Below are positions 22,701-30,600 of a stretch of 60,000 bases of DNA, in pieces. A program made the position numbers and the translations under genes. The notes under the pieces are model-generated. The model saw only the letters and a program-made list of their open reading frames with translations, was not told the DNA's origin and made no database searches. Origin of the DNA: Symsagittifera roscoffensis (lineage: Eukaryota; Xenacoelomorpha; Acoela; Convolutidae); the NCBI RefSeq assembly GCF_963678635.1, contig NC_087064.1, positions 10,827,671-10,887,670 of the forward strand, written 5' to 3'. Positions within the stretch are counted from its first letter, which is position 1; every line of letters begins with the position of its first letter.

Positions 22701-24481
22701 CATTTTCGATCACGTTTTTCCGCGCACTCTTTCCAAATTTTTTTATTTAGACGTTATTAGAACAATTTTACGATTGTTTACCAAAAATAGAAACATGTCC
22801 CATATATTGTTTTTAACTTGCGTGCATTTTCAAGTATTATAGTTTTCAGATTTGAAAATTTTGTGTCAGTGGGAGGTTGATACATTATATATCAATTGGT
22901 CCGTAATTACGGTTACTTAAGCCAGAGCCGTTCCGTCACATTAGCAAAGTAATCATGACGATAAATCACTGGCCGCCGGCGAAGACTTCTTATACGTGCA
23001 CCAACTCATGAAAAAAATCTTTTGGCCGTGCGGTCGATTTGTTGCTGTCTAAAGCAGTGCTGTTCTGAGTCTTTTTGTTTTCAGTTATCGTCATCTGACG
23101 GTGTGTATTTACAGACGTTCTTATTGGTTCAAATTTGCTTACCTCTAACCTCTAAGTCCCATGTTAATTCCAAAATACAAACATGTGACCTACTACTAGC
23201 CATTGAATTGGTACAATAGACGGCTTATACTGTTGTTATTCTACCTAAAATGGTAGAACGAGCAGTACGCATGAAGGAATGTCACGCGATTCATTTGCAA
23301 TTCTATAGGCTGGAGTGAATTAAGCGTCGTGGTTTGAACTTAATAGTTCAAATAATTCCTGTGGACTAACGGAACGGAAGGCGTAAAATTCAATTAGTTG
23401 GGATAGCAATGTTTGTTAAATTCAGGAATGTAGGAGGATCTTTGAAGTGCCATCTGCAGATGAAGTTTTTATGTGCAATTCAGATTCTCATCGATGGAGA
23501 TTTAAGCTTTTTTCGTGAAAATTAATTCAATACTAGAGCTAATGGAAAGATTAATCTTCTTGTCGCAATGTGACGTCGTTAAAAGCGTTTTTTGTTGAGC
23601 GAAAAACCAGACGCTGATCTAGAGTTTCATTTCTTTTCTACCAGACGCTGATCTAGGGTTGTCTCTAAGAGCGGTGGGTTTTTCGAAAAGTCGCTACTGG
23701 TTTCGAAGTTAGCAAAGAATTGTTTTCCCTTTTCGCAACACTGGGTGATCCAAAACCTATGACGCTTTTGAAAAGGCTGTCATTTCTAACTGAATTGTCG
23801 TAGACCCATAAAAGTTTAGCACCTTGTAGAAGAGACGTGGACATTTGATATTTCATAAAAAAAGTAATCATTTAAGAGATGCTGGAAAAGTTTCCCGCCA
23901 TTTTCTTGATATCTTATCATGCTTTCGCGGACTGAAGCTGTAGCTGATTAAATTTGATGCCGTGTCGCCAGGCGACAGACGTTTTTAATTTTTGTGATTA
24001 GCTGGCTAGTGGTCGGGGCGTTTTTGCGATGAATTGAAACGCAACCATAACCCCAGAATCAGTAGTGCAGGGGATTCAACGGGTTGAGAAATGAAAGTTG
24101 ATCGGCTCCTTAAATTACTTATTGATGGGCTCTTATAAACTATATAGGGCGGATAAGTGAAAAGACAGATTTTCTTACAATCTTTTGTTTTATTTGAGTT
24201 ATCAATTAGATCAATTTATTTTGCTCTCAAAGTTAATTTCTGAAAAACTCAAACGCATGTTTTATCCACCACCAACCTCCCCCCTCGCATTAAATCGATT
24301 TGCGGGAAAATTATACTATTTATTCTTGAATTCGTTTGAGGCTCTTCTGCAATGGAAAGAAGAGAAGGGGCGTGCTGCAACTAAGGAGGAGCTAATCAGA
24401 GTGCTGAAGCTGATTGGCTACGAGGATTTGGCCGACAAACTCACAGCCACCAAAGTGTTCGCCCAGAACTTCAAGTTCTGA
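1694..24481 (+). CDS. LRR protein with acidic stretch and death-domain-like C-terminus (3' part of gene, five exons)
   Basis: Gene-level entry; exons are 1694-1790, 2226-2434, 4284-4338, 22173-22450 and 24341-24481, totalling 780 nt (259 residues plus TGA). All junctions are GT-AG and the phases agree (1, 0, 1, 0). The first visible exon opens at a splice acceptor, so the 5' end lies left of the window. Residues 11-33, 34-56, 57-79 and 80-102 are four 23-residue LRRs of the Shoc2/PIDD type (LxxLxxLxLxxNxLxxLP). Residues 103-163 are a linker, 164-200 are Glu/Asp/Gly-rich, and 214-249 (QWKEEKG, then ELIRVLKLIGYEDLADKL) resemble helices 4-6 of a death domain. An LRR plus death-domain layout suggests a signalling adaptor of the LRRD1/PIDD kind; that is inference, since the death-fold N-terminal half is weak. 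Introns are 435, 1849, 17834 and 1890 bp, and the largest is packed with repeats. Confidence 0.8.
2226..2434 (+). CDS. LRR gene, exon (three LRRs)
   Basis: The acceptor is tttag ending at 2225 and the donor is gtaagt at 2435. The two first bases complete the Lys codon from the previous exon, and 69 codons follow. It encodes three consecutive 23-residue LRRs with the asparagine ladder (PDNKL, LNNNQL, IENNNI) and ends after VCK. Register with the first exon is exact. Confidence 0.88.
2511..2570 (+). repeat. Tandem repeat, about 33-bp unit
   Basis: The unit GTACTTTGTAACGAATACC followed by a C-run occurs twice in tandem, and a third partial copy (TTTGTAACGAATCCCCC) lies near 2609. It sits in the LRR gene intron just after exon 2. 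It is followed at about 2622-2640 by a CCCCCTTTTTGGAAAAAGGGGG hairpin-like stretch. Confidence 0.7.
3316..3600 (+). repeat. Dispersed repeat copy 1 of 3
   Basis: This segment (CAGACTCTTATG, then TTTTCAGGAAAAG, then AGCGAAATAAAAA) recurs diverged near 10525-10800 and 11812-12020, all within LRR-gene introns. It contains no supported ORF. I could not place its ends or recognise a family. Confidence 0.5.
3941..4153. mobile_element. MITE, 213 bp, GGCTCTTTTC terminal inverted repeats
   Basis: The left end GGCTCTTTTCTAGTTCCC and right end GGGGAACTGGAAAAGAGCC are inverted. The flanking octamers AAAAAAAT and AAAAAAAC match 7 of 8, consistent with an 8-bp target duplication, which is the size typical of hAT elements. 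The length equals that of the copy at 6384-6597 (214 bp), so this is probably the full-length form. It has no transposase. It lies about 130 bp before a short LRR-gene exon. Confidence 0.8.
4284..4338 (+). CDS. LRR gene, 55-bp exon
   Basis: The acceptor is gaattttag ending at 4283 and the donor is gtgagt at 4339. It reads NQSARAIGEYLGIEEQRE in phase with the LRR exon upstream and leaves one base, which the exon at 22173 completes. It is small, so it is less certain than its neighbours, but both sites and both phases fit. Confidence 0.7.
4931..4960. repeat. (CT)n(CA)n microsatellite
   Basis: A CT run at about 4935-4944 passes directly into a CA run to about 4959. It lies inside the large LRR-gene intron. 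Confidence 0.9.
5268..5331. mobile_element. MITE remnant (GGCTCTTTTC family)
   Basis: It carries the subterminal block TAATAACACGTAAAACAAACA and the end GTGGAAAAGAGCC of the 213-bp MITE, but the opposite terminus is missing. It is a truncated copy. Confidence 0.6.
5827..5898 (-). tRNA. Initiator tRNA-Met-like sequence (CAT anticodon), within dispersed repeat
   Basis: On the minus strand it folds as a complete 72-nt cloverleaf. The acceptor has seven pairs (two G-T), the D stem is GCGC/GCGT, and the anticodon arm CTGGG-CTCATAA-CCCGG has anticodon CAT. The T arm is GGTAG-ATCGAAA-CTACC. Three G-C pairs in the anticodon stem and the ATCGAAA T loop are initiator hallmarks. Pair 1-72 is G-C rather than the usual eukaryotic initiator A-U. 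It is embedded in a repeated segment, so it may be a SINE-type head or pseudogene rather than a working tRNA. Confidence 0.65.
6178..6325. mobile_element. MITE, 148-bp internally deleted copy with perfect 8-bp TSD
   Basis: The ends are GGCTCTTTTCCAGTTCCCCC and GGACTGGAAAAGAGCC. It is flanked by the perfect octamer AGGAAATT at 6170-6177 and 6326-6333. The paralogous repeat copy near 53550-53580 has a single AGGAAATT and no element, which is a natural empty site. It is shorter than the 213-bp form, so it is a deletion derivative. Confidence 0.9.
6364..6665. mobile_element. Outer MITE interrupted by a second copy
   Basis: The left part is 6364-6383 (GCTTTTCCAGTTCCCCC). The right part resumes after the insert with CAAATTCAATTTTGAAAAGC and ends in GTGGAAAAGAGTC near 6665. 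A 13-G run (6637-6649) lies near its right end. Its left remnant is also present in repeat copy B at about 53592. Confidence 0.65.
6384..6597. mobile_element. Nested MITE, 214 bp, perfect 8-bp TSD
   Basis: It starts GGCTCTTTTCCAGTTCTCCC and ends GGACTGGAAAAAAGTC. CCCCTTTC flanks it at 6376-6383 and 6598-6605. The target octamer is itself part of another copy of the same family, so this is a self-into-self insertion. Confidence 0.85.
6721..7135. mobile_element. TIR element, left member of an inverted pair
   Basis: It opens GGTACTACTATGATAGAGTG and closes with the reverse complement (CTCTATCATAGTAGTACC). A long C-run occurs at 6822-6832. It has no coding capacity. It is the inverted partner of 7215-7682; matching internal landmarks include ATGCGAAATGCATGCGGGAC. 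Confidence 0.8.
7215..7682. mobile_element. TIR element, right member of an inverted pair
   Basis: It opens GGTACTACTATGATAGAGTG and ends CCACTATCATATTAGTACC. It is a reverse-complement copy of 6721-7135 across a 79-bp spacer, so the pair makes a foldback of about 960 bp. The spacer carries TTTATTTTGGGACCTATGGG, which also occurs twice near 7958-8010. Confidence 0.8.
8262..8462. mobile_element. Degenerate copy related to the GGCTCTTTTC MITE
   Basis: The internal block ATAATAACACGTAAAACAAAT and the end GTGGAAAAGAG are shared with the 213-bp MITE, but the left end is divergent and no target duplication is visible. Confidence 0.5.
8717..8795 (+). repeat. Short tandem repeat, three copies of a TTTTTTTGGGCGGAGTAA unit
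   Basis: The motif TTTTTTTTGGGCGGAGTAA occurs three times, and two copies are preceded by CGTGAG. The GGGCGG resembles an Sp1 box, but with no promoter context I treat it as a simple repeat. Confidence 0.7.
10525..10800 (+). repeat. Dispersed repeat copy 2 of 3
   Basis: This is a diverged copy of the 3316-3600 segment in the same orientation. Shared landmarks include the TTTTCAGGAAAAG block and the CAGCGAAATAAAAA block. Confidence 0.45.
11812..12020 (+). repeat. Dispersed repeat copy 3 of 3
   Basis: This diverged copy of the same segment opens with CAGACTCTTATGTAGG and continues through the GAGCAGTAAAAGTTGAAAG block. The TTTTCAGG part is partly lost. Confidence 0.45.
12115..12406 (+). repeat. 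Direct repeat copy 1 (about 290 bp)
   Basis: Matched with 13196-13482. Shared blocks are TGCTATCTAATTCGA, GGAGTAGCCCGAATAAAG and GCATGTATGTCGGTCAACAT. The copies are clearly diverged with indels, so the duplication is old. The function is unknown. Confidence 0.75.
12418..12500 (+). repeat. TTAACTTA-type short tandem repeat
   Basis: Irregular repetition of ACTTATTAACTTA and AACTTAACTTA motifs between the two direct repeat copies. Confidence 0.75.
13196..13482 (+). repeat. Direct repeat copy 2 (about 290 bp)
   Basis: Diverged copy of 12115-12406, offset by roughly 1.08 kb. Both end in TAATTTACTT. Confidence 0.75.
14195..17060 (+). repeat. Tandem array of a 550-620-bp unit
   Basis: A conserved core (GGAACATTCTGTGCTACTTGC followed by CAGTAACCGGCTAT) recurs near 14213, 15270, 15885, 16430 and 17015, giving unit lengths of about 618, 547 and 583 bp for the last four. 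A second shared block, TTTCCACGCAAAATCA with GGGTTGA-TGATATAT, precedes the core in two units. Isolated copies lie near 4205, 31910 and 56175. No coding capacity was recognised. Confidence 0.7.
16575..16850. repeat. Inverted repeat with AGAAGCCTCTGTCA arms
   Basis: The left arm (about 16575-16665) and right arm (about 16740-16850) are reverse complements around GAAGCCTCTG/CAGAGGCTTC and GCAGAATTGAAAAATAACG versus its complement. A direct copy of the right arm lies at about 17450-17575. Confidence 0.65.
17450..17575 (+). repeat. Direct copy of the inverted-repeat arm
   Basis: It shares TTTGAACTAGTATTGTTG, CAGAGGCTTC and TTCATGTTATTTTT with the right arm near 16720-16830. It lies immediately left of the 4-kb palindrome. 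Confidence 0.6.
17699..21755. mobile_element. 4-kb foldback palindrome with satellite-like arms
   Basis: The left arm (17699 to about 19350) and right arm (about 20110 to 21755) are reverse complements. The outer ends read AACTAGCG...TGCTTCGAATT and its complement, and the inner ends both carry ATGGCGAGATAGTGAAGCCC. Each arm is an array of a 160-170-bp monomer with the motifs ATATCTCGAAAACTAC, TTTGAGCAGTC, GCAACTCCTGAGAGTACC and CTACAG. The loop (about 760 bp) has no supported ORF. The architecture resembles Foldback/Galileo-type elements, but no transposase or target duplication is visible. Confidence 0.8.
22173..22450 (+). CDS. LRR gene, exon with acidic stretch
   Basis: The acceptor is tttttttag ending at 22172 and the donor is gtaggg at 22451. 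It completes the codon split at 4338 and reads NILINILMQQAALDIDPIEL, then HHLAHRLKIELPP, a Pro/Glu linker, and an acidic Glu/Asp tract (visible-protein residues 164-200), ending DDIYR. Retention of the following intron would stop after two codons (GTA GGG TGA). HLAHRLKIE is reminiscent of death-domain helix 1-2. If so, the acidic run is an insertion inside the domain. Confidence 0.82.
22512..22559. repeat. Near-perfect 23-bp-stem hairpin in intron
   Basis: The left arm 22512-22534 (AATACACGCCTGG...) and right arm 22537-22559 are complementary at 22 of 23 positions, with a 2-bp spacer. It lies 61 bp downstream of the donor of the acidic exon. It could be a tiny MITE remnant or a structured intronic element. 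Confidence 0.85.
24341..24481 (+). CDS. LRR gene, terminal exon (death-domain-like C-terminus)
   Basis: The acceptor is tcgtttgag ending at 24340, and reading starts in phase 0 with ALLQWKEEKG. Helix-like segments TKEELIRVLKLIG and YEDLADKL follow, as in helices 5-6 of death domains. The protein ends KVFAQNFKF with TGA at 24479-24481. The open frame upstream of 24341 is intronic and not counted. Confidence 0.85.
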   Translation, partial: ALLQWKEEKGRAATKEELIRVLKLIGYEDLADKLTATKVFAQNFKF

Positions 24482-24574
24482 ACTGAGCATTTAGTGTGAG
24501 CATTTTCTGAGCATTTTCCACTGTAGATTGGAAAAAAAATGTCTATCGAAAAAAAGTCTGTAAAAAAGGGTGTG

Positions 24575-24580
24575 AATAAA
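24575..24580 (+). terminator. AATAAA polyadenylation signal (LRR gene)
   Basis: AATAAA lies 94 bp after the stop codon of the LRR gene, in an A-rich 3' UTR-like stretch. It is the first such hexamer downstream. Confidence 0.55.
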
Positions 24581-25306
24581 AAATTGCAGATATGTAGAAA
24601 AATGTAAATATGTCAAAATATGAGCGAATGGACACTTGAAAATTTAAAAATTAGAATACAAATTATTTTTGATTATTCGATTTGGGCGGAGGCTCTTTTC
24701 TACGCTTCAAGATTTATACATCTTTACGATTTGGAGGGGGGGGGGCACGTCCCTAATGCCTCGGGAATTCGACCATATCACGCCATAATCTCGCGCAACT
24801 CTAAATTTCATCTAAATGCGCTTTTCGACGCCAATATGTTCCAATATTGATAGGTGGGCTGAATTAGGAATCTATGATCTTTAAAATCAAATTGGTCGAG
24901 CTATAAAAGCCCTGTGAAAACTAACGACCTGCATTGCTATAAGCGCTATTGGTGGGAGTTCAATTGATTTCAAAATCAAAGGAGTGAAATTAAAGCTTTT
25001 CGTTATCTTGAGCTATGAAACTGAAGCTTTTCTCTAGCATCATTCGAAAGAATTTATCGCTCAATCAATAAATATGCTCCTGGATTTGATTTGCATATCG
25101 GTCGGTAAAATTTACCATTAAAGTGAAGTTAAATTTAAATGATTAAAATGATCTTAAGGTCGAATGGTTCATGTGAACTTTTTGTTTGCTGAGATATCAA
25201 CTTAATTGATGGTTAAGCTACTTAGGTTAAATTGTTCTGAAGAATCAGAAAAATTTCACCTGATCGCGTTACTAAGCAAAAAGTAGACAGGTCATAAATA
25301 TACTTT

Positions 25307-25381
25307 CGTAAGCCAATTAGAATCGAGATTAGTATTGAAGCGTACAAAGTACTTTCTTTTGTCGATTCTGATTGGCTTACG
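25307..25381. repeat. Inverted repeat between the two genes
   Basis: CGTAAGCCAATTAGAATCGA (25307-25326) is complementary at 19 of 20 positions to 25362-25381. Weaker complementarity extends outward (AGACAGGTCATA versus TGTCTATATTCTGACAT). It sits in the 1.6-kb tail-to-tail intergenic region. ATTGGCT/AGCCAAT motifs recur in hairpins near 5065 and 34575. Confidence 0.75.
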
Positions 25382-25781
25382 ACGTGTCTATATTCTGACA
25401 TAACTCCGCCTCCTCGGCACGAGAGCAAATTGAAATCAATTAACGGAAACGTAATTTGTGATTAGCCTTGCTAGAATAGAGAACGGATATTGCATTGTTT
25501 ACTTGGTTTCGAGTGCAAATGTTTGGTCTCTTGATAGTAATGGCACCAATATATTTAGTTCTCTGAGCCCCTTTTCGTACTAGTCTGAACCTAATTTGCA
25601 GATATATTTTGCAGAAAATTCGGACATCTTTTTATAATTAAGAAAAATTCTTTTTGTAAAAAATTATGTGGAAGAATCTATGACCGAAGTAACATATGTT
25701 TCACGTATGGTTGCTGTTATGCAGTGATGGGTACCGGCATTTTTGACATGGCGGTTTATCGTTTTTTTTTTATTTTCCATG

Positions 25782-25787
25782 TTTATT
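25782..25787 (-). terminator. Possible AATAAA polyadenylation signal (PPP1R3 gene)
   Basis: AATAAA on the minus strand about 340 bp past the PPP1R3 stop. No closer canonical hexamer was noticed. AT-richness makes chance matches common. Confidence 0.3.
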
Positions 25788-26125
25788 TGGGATCTTTCGA
25801 AGCTCTAACAATGACCTAATTTTGTTGAACTCTTCTGAGCTCCTCTGTTTGCTTTTTGAGGAAATCGTTTCTTTTAAACACTCTACTTCATAAAAATTAG
25901 AGAGTTAAAAAGCGGTAACTCGTAGAAAAGGAAAAGAGTTTTGAAATCATTAATTGAAAAAAAAATATTGCAACTACTCTAAGATTTGATGTGTATTTGA
26001 GTTATATTTCGAATCTGCTAAATATGCGGCAAGTGAGCTTGGGGTTTGGACAAAGTAAGTAGAAAAATAGATTATACATCTCAAATTAGCACACAAGTTT
26101 TTAATGCCAGTCTGACTATCTACAT

Positions 26126-26998
26126 CTAGTCGAGTTTTAGTATATAATTTTTCCCATCATTGCTATCCCAGAATTCTCCTGACGGGTTTTGATATCGAAC
26201 GCAAAATTCGACCTCTTTTTCAATTGCGGAAGGCTCGAAATAATGTTCGAACTCGAATCTGTCGAAACTTTCATTCTGCTTTGAAGCATACGAAGCTGAA
26301 ATTTCGTTGTATGCGGCCCAACCGTCTGTAGTGTACTTTACTGAAACCTCCTTCTGAAAAGTCAAATTGTAGACTAGTATTGAACCGGAAACAAGCGTGC
26401 CAAAAATGTGAACACTTTCGAGCCTCACTTTCTGTTCAGCTACTTTTTCAAGCAAGTTGTCACGTCTCGATGACAAATGAAACATGGGAAGAAACGTTCT
26501 CATTTTCTTGATCGGTGAAAAGATTTTGGGTTTGTTATTTTCTTCTTCAACTTCGAAGAATAGGCGGTCGAAAGTTTCGAAAAAGCGAGTTTTGGTTAAG
26601 TCGAAACCAAAATCATCGGCGAAACTGACCGAATGTCGTCGTTTTACATGTGTTTCAATGATTTCATCGGTTCTTGCTAAAGACTCGGCACCTGTACATC
26701 GTTCAAATGAAAAAATTTCTTTTTCATTTTGAATAGCTTTAGAATCAGAATGAGCGACCTTTTCAAGTAAGTTTGCAGAGAAAATAGAACCAGTTTCATT
26801 GTTATTAACGTCTACGGCAAATAAATGTTCGGCATGTTTGCAATTTGATGCTTCGGAACTTGAATTGGATCTGACATTTGAATTAGCAGTGGGTTTACTT
26901 GAGTCTAATTTGGTTGTTCCTTTGTTGGCCAACCTCTGTTTGAGTGGATTTTTAATGGGATGTGACAATTTGCGGGTGATTTGCTTGATGCAGAGTCT
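26126..26998 (-). CDS. PPP1R3: PPP1R3 gene, exon 2 (PP1-binding block and CBM21)
   Basis: The acceptor TTTGTTTCAG lies at 26999 and beyond, and reading starts RLCIKQ in phase 0. The exon carries both functional modules and ends KLD with TAG at 26128-26126. Confidence 0.92.
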   Translation of the reverse strand, partial: RLCIKQITRKLSHPIKNPLKQRLANKGTTKLDSSKPTANSNVRSNSSSEASNCKHAEHLFAVDVNNNETGSIFSANLLEKVAHSDSKAIQNEKEIFSFERCTGAESLARTDEIIETHVKRRHSVSFADDFGFDLTKTRFFETFDRLFFEVEEENNKPKIFSPIKKMRTFLPMFHLSSRRDNLLEKVAEQKVRLESVHIFGTLVSGSILVYNLTFQKEVSVKYTTDGWAAYNEISASYASKQNESFDRFEFEHYFEPSAIEKEVEFCVRYQNPSGEFWDSNDGKNYILKLD

Positions 26999-27606
26999 CT
27001 GAAACAAACATATAATCAAATTAAAAAGTATCTATTTGCAAAAAAGCTAAATTTAGATTTGACTGAGATTCCAACCGCATACCTATCAAGTTTAAGCAGC
27101 TTTCTAGTCTCTAAAAAAGTTTTCTCAAAAAATACGCAAAAAATCTCTTTTGTTGGGTTTTCAAGATTAGTAAACAAAATCTTAGAACTTACGTTTAAAG
27201 GGGTCTGTTTTGCCTTGATCTGAAAATCTGAGTTCTCGGGCAGACTGGAAATCGAATTGAGAGACTCGGTTGATGATCTGGCATTATGGGATTCTGATTG
27301 CAAAGTCGGGATCCCGATATCGAAGACCAGGACATCTGAAATTCTGCCGGCCGACTGATTTACAAGCCTACTCTGTGTATTCTTTGTTCTTGTCTTCCCG
27401 TTTGTAAGTGACCTTGATGACCTTTTTATGCATTCTTCGGCTACTTGGATAGTAGGCTGGCTGTCATTGCATACCCTGTTGATCTGGTCCAACGAGGCAC
27501 TTAGACAACCCCCAGAATGGGACCCCAAGCATGGGGCTATCAACTGGGAGAATCTGAAATCCCGTCTCAGGTAATCATTTATAACGAACGCAGTATCGGC
27601 TGCCAT
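26126..27606 (-). CDS. PPP1R3: Protein phosphatase 1 regulatory subunit 3 family, glycogen-targeting (CBM21)
   Basis: Gene-level entry for a 428-residue protein made from exon 27606-27193 and exon 26998-26126, separated by a 194-bp intron. The ATG at 27606 is the first Met in frame and is followed by AADTAF. Residues 1-255 are Ser/Asn-rich and probably disordered. RRHSVSFADDFGFDL (258-272) is the PP1-binding VxF/SFAD block of the family. Residues about 318-425 form a CBM21 carbohydrate-binding domain, with GTLVSGSILVYNLTFQKEV, a conserved TTDGW, DRFEFE, and the glycogen-site signature FWDSNDGKNY near the C-terminus (414-423). Family members bring PP1 to glycogen to activate glycogen synthase and restrain phosphorylase. 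Domain order fits PPP1R3B/C/D, but the 428-residue length and long N-terminus exceed those paralogues, so the subtype is open. Confidence 0.92.
27193..27606 (-). CDS. PPP1R3: PPP1R3 gene, exon 1
   Basis: Codons 1-138, ending QTPLN immediately before the donor GTAAGT (plus-strand 27187-27192). Low-complexity Ser/Asn content is typical of the N-terminal tail. Whether a noncoding upstream exon exists cannot be seen. Confidence 0.88.
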
Positions 27607-27615
27607 GTTCAGCAA

Positions 27616-30600
27616 GTTTCAGTTTTTTATAAATCGAGCAAGTTTACTTTTCAGATGTTTTCTGTTGAAGAGCAATAGATTGAGTTGAACGTCCAAGATT
27701 CTTGGCTGATGTAATTGAAAATGAATTGTAAATTTAAGCGATTGGTGCTAGTGCAAAAAATGTTTTTTACTGCTTTGTTGGAGCTCAGCACGAGACAAAC
27801 AATTGAATTCAAAGTTAAACGTAATTCTTGTTGCTGCAGTAATGACGAAATCGAGGCAGCGCAGAAGGTATTGGTATTGACAATGGTAATGCACCAATTG
27901 GTCAATTTTTCAAGCTACAGAAGTCATATTTGGTATCTACAGAGGAGATAATTTGACAGCTTCGATTTTTCTAAAGGTTATGAATTCTTAACGCTGTAAT
28001 TGAGATTCAGCCAAAAAACTGATTTTAGCTCTTGTCAAATATACGTTAATTTTTTATGTTCGTCCACAAAACAAGAAAATTCTGGACTAGTTTAATATAT
28101 TAAAAGAGCGTTTTGCGTACAAGATATTTTGGTACCAGATTGAAAGTAAATTCAATCAATATGTAGTTTGAGTAAACTGAAAAGTTCAGTTGACTGTAAC
28201 GTACAAATAAAATTAACCAATAGAACAACGAATTTGAAACGGTGTGTCGCATTTGAGAATTTAGATAGAGATTTGAAACCCTCCGAATAACTTACTTCAA
28301 ATACGTCAATAGTAAAATACCAAATTCTTTCAAACATTTCGAAATTGAACTGAAACTGAAGCGAAGTTTGTTTGAATTAGATACCAACCAAGACCTCGAA
28401 GTGTATAACACCCACTATTTTCAGGAATTCTAAGAATTTGACAAATTTGGACTCGTTTTGATTTTCAGGCACTCCCAAAGAAAATCTGCGATGTTGAGAA
28501 GGGCGTGTATTTTGAACATAAAGGTTATAAAATCTGATAAATTAAATTTATGTCCTTGACATTTAGTCAATTAATGAACGTGAATAAATTAGAAATTTAG
28601 TCTGGTGGGAAATTCAAGTTAAGTGCGATTGATATCATAAATATTGATTTATTTATGCAAGATTGTCTTTCTGTGGACTACAAAATGAATCAATAAAAAA
28701 TTACCCGTTAAAGAAACCGAATGATACTTTTATGGAACTGTGGAGGTTTTGCGGATTAACTAAAACCAAAACGTCGGACCAAAATTAGTATATTTTGCAC
28801 GAGGCTAAAATCTGTAAAATGAAAATAAACGTCCAATCAAAGTAATCAACGAATCCCCTTGAAACTCTCGCGACAAAGAATCAGTGCTCGAGATCTGGTA
28901 GAAACGTTGGATTTTTGAACATAGTTGGAAAAAAGTTTAAATTCAGTTCTAGACTATAATTAAGTTGTTTCTTTGCGGGAAGCTTTTTCTTCAATTTGTA
29001 ATTCAAGCTGACAAGAAGGACGAATAACCTTCGGCGAAAGCCTTGCGTTGAAAGGATAAAAAATTGGTTAAAATTTTTAGGAATGTTTGGAAAATTAGCG
29101 AGTGGGTATAGCCGTTGGGTAAGAAAGTTTTTTTAGCTAGTTACAATGAATGTTAAGAACACTAAAATGGAAACGATTGCGTCAAATTTGGCCCAAAATC
29201 AGGACAAAGACTCGTTTCTCTAATCGCAAGATAATTCCCTTGCCTTGTAAATTTGGAAGACCTCTTTTTGCTCAATAAGGTCGGCGCACGCTTATATGGA
29301 AGTACAACAGCCGCGTTCCTTTTTCCTCAATTCAAATAGTCCCCCATTGGCAATTAATGCAACGTGGAATATTATCAAACACAGGGACAAACTCTGCCTG
29401 CAGAAAGTGAACAGCCAATTGGCAGACAAACTTCTAAGCCGAAATTTCAACTGACAGAGTTTTTTTTCAGATATGAAGCAAGAATATGAAATAAGTCGTA
29501 TCTTAGAGTGCTTAAAGTGTTTGCAAGTTAAACTAGAAGAAATTTTTGACAGTTTAGTGTAAACTCGAAGAAATTTTTGATAGATTCGAAGAAATCTTTG
29601 ACAGGAGAATGCGTTTTACGAACTCAAAAAAAGTTTTTAACCATCGTACTATGGAAAACTACTCTAAGCGCCTGATGTTTCCAAATAATCAACCAAAGAA
29701 TATGTATGCCGTTAAATCTTTCTGAGTTGAAATTAGTGATTTCCGCACAATAGCGACTAAACGATTTAGTATTGAAGGATGAAGTTAGTCAAAATGTAAT
29801 TTGATAATCAAAAAGAATGAAGACGCCGTGCGAATTAAAAAAGCGCATGACGCCGTTTCATGGCCCAGATTTAGCCCTAAACATGCAAAACAATCCCTAC
29901 ATATTTCTTCGCTAAAGCTAAAAAAAGCTATTTGAAATTGTTTATTATAATGAAGCGTTCTGACACATTAAAACGGGCACAAATAATCTTCCCTCGGCAA
30001 CTTTAAAATGTAAATTTTGCCGACCGAAGTAATTTGAAGAATAAGAAAAAAGCTAAAAATAGCAATGAATTATGCAAATAAGTAAAAATGGGACCTTCTT
30101 ATTTTCAATTCTCGGAAGCTTTATTCTTGTAAATTTTCTAGCTTATAAGTGGTATCAAATATTGCAGAAAACGATAAATTGAGAACCAAGGAAAAATTTG
30201 ATGTAATTTGCAGTGTGCTATTTTGGCGTGTAAAGCGATATCCTGTTTCAGTTTTATGGACAGATTAAAACCTGCAAGCATCAGACTAGAACTATTTCCC
30301 CCTTTGTCTCAAGACATCAGACGCAAATCCGTGGAAATATTTTTCAGATATTTTTATCAACCGCCGCTTTTACATTTAGCTAAGCTGTAAGAGGCTTCAC
30401 TCAAAAGTTTTATATTTGAGACAGTATTGGTTTCTAGTTGTCGACAGGAACTCGACAACCTCACCACCCGAGGGGTCTTTTTAACTCTTTGATACTTTCT
30501 CAAGACATTCATTTTTGACGGACGAATATTTTTTCCAAAAGTGCCTTAGGCGTCATTATCCACAAAATCTGATAATCTGTTTAATCTGCTAGAAAGAAGG

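Noticed and set aside
24185-24340. Upstream part of the open frame ending at 24481
   Set aside because: It is intronic: the protein-like reading starts only after the acceptor at 24340, in phase with the acidic exon.
27624-27634. TATA-like ATTTATAAAAA upstream of the PPP1R3 start (minus strand)
   Set aside because: It lies only about 20 bp before the ATG, so a start site 25-30 bp downstream would fall inside the coding sequence. In AT-rich DNA this match is not informative.
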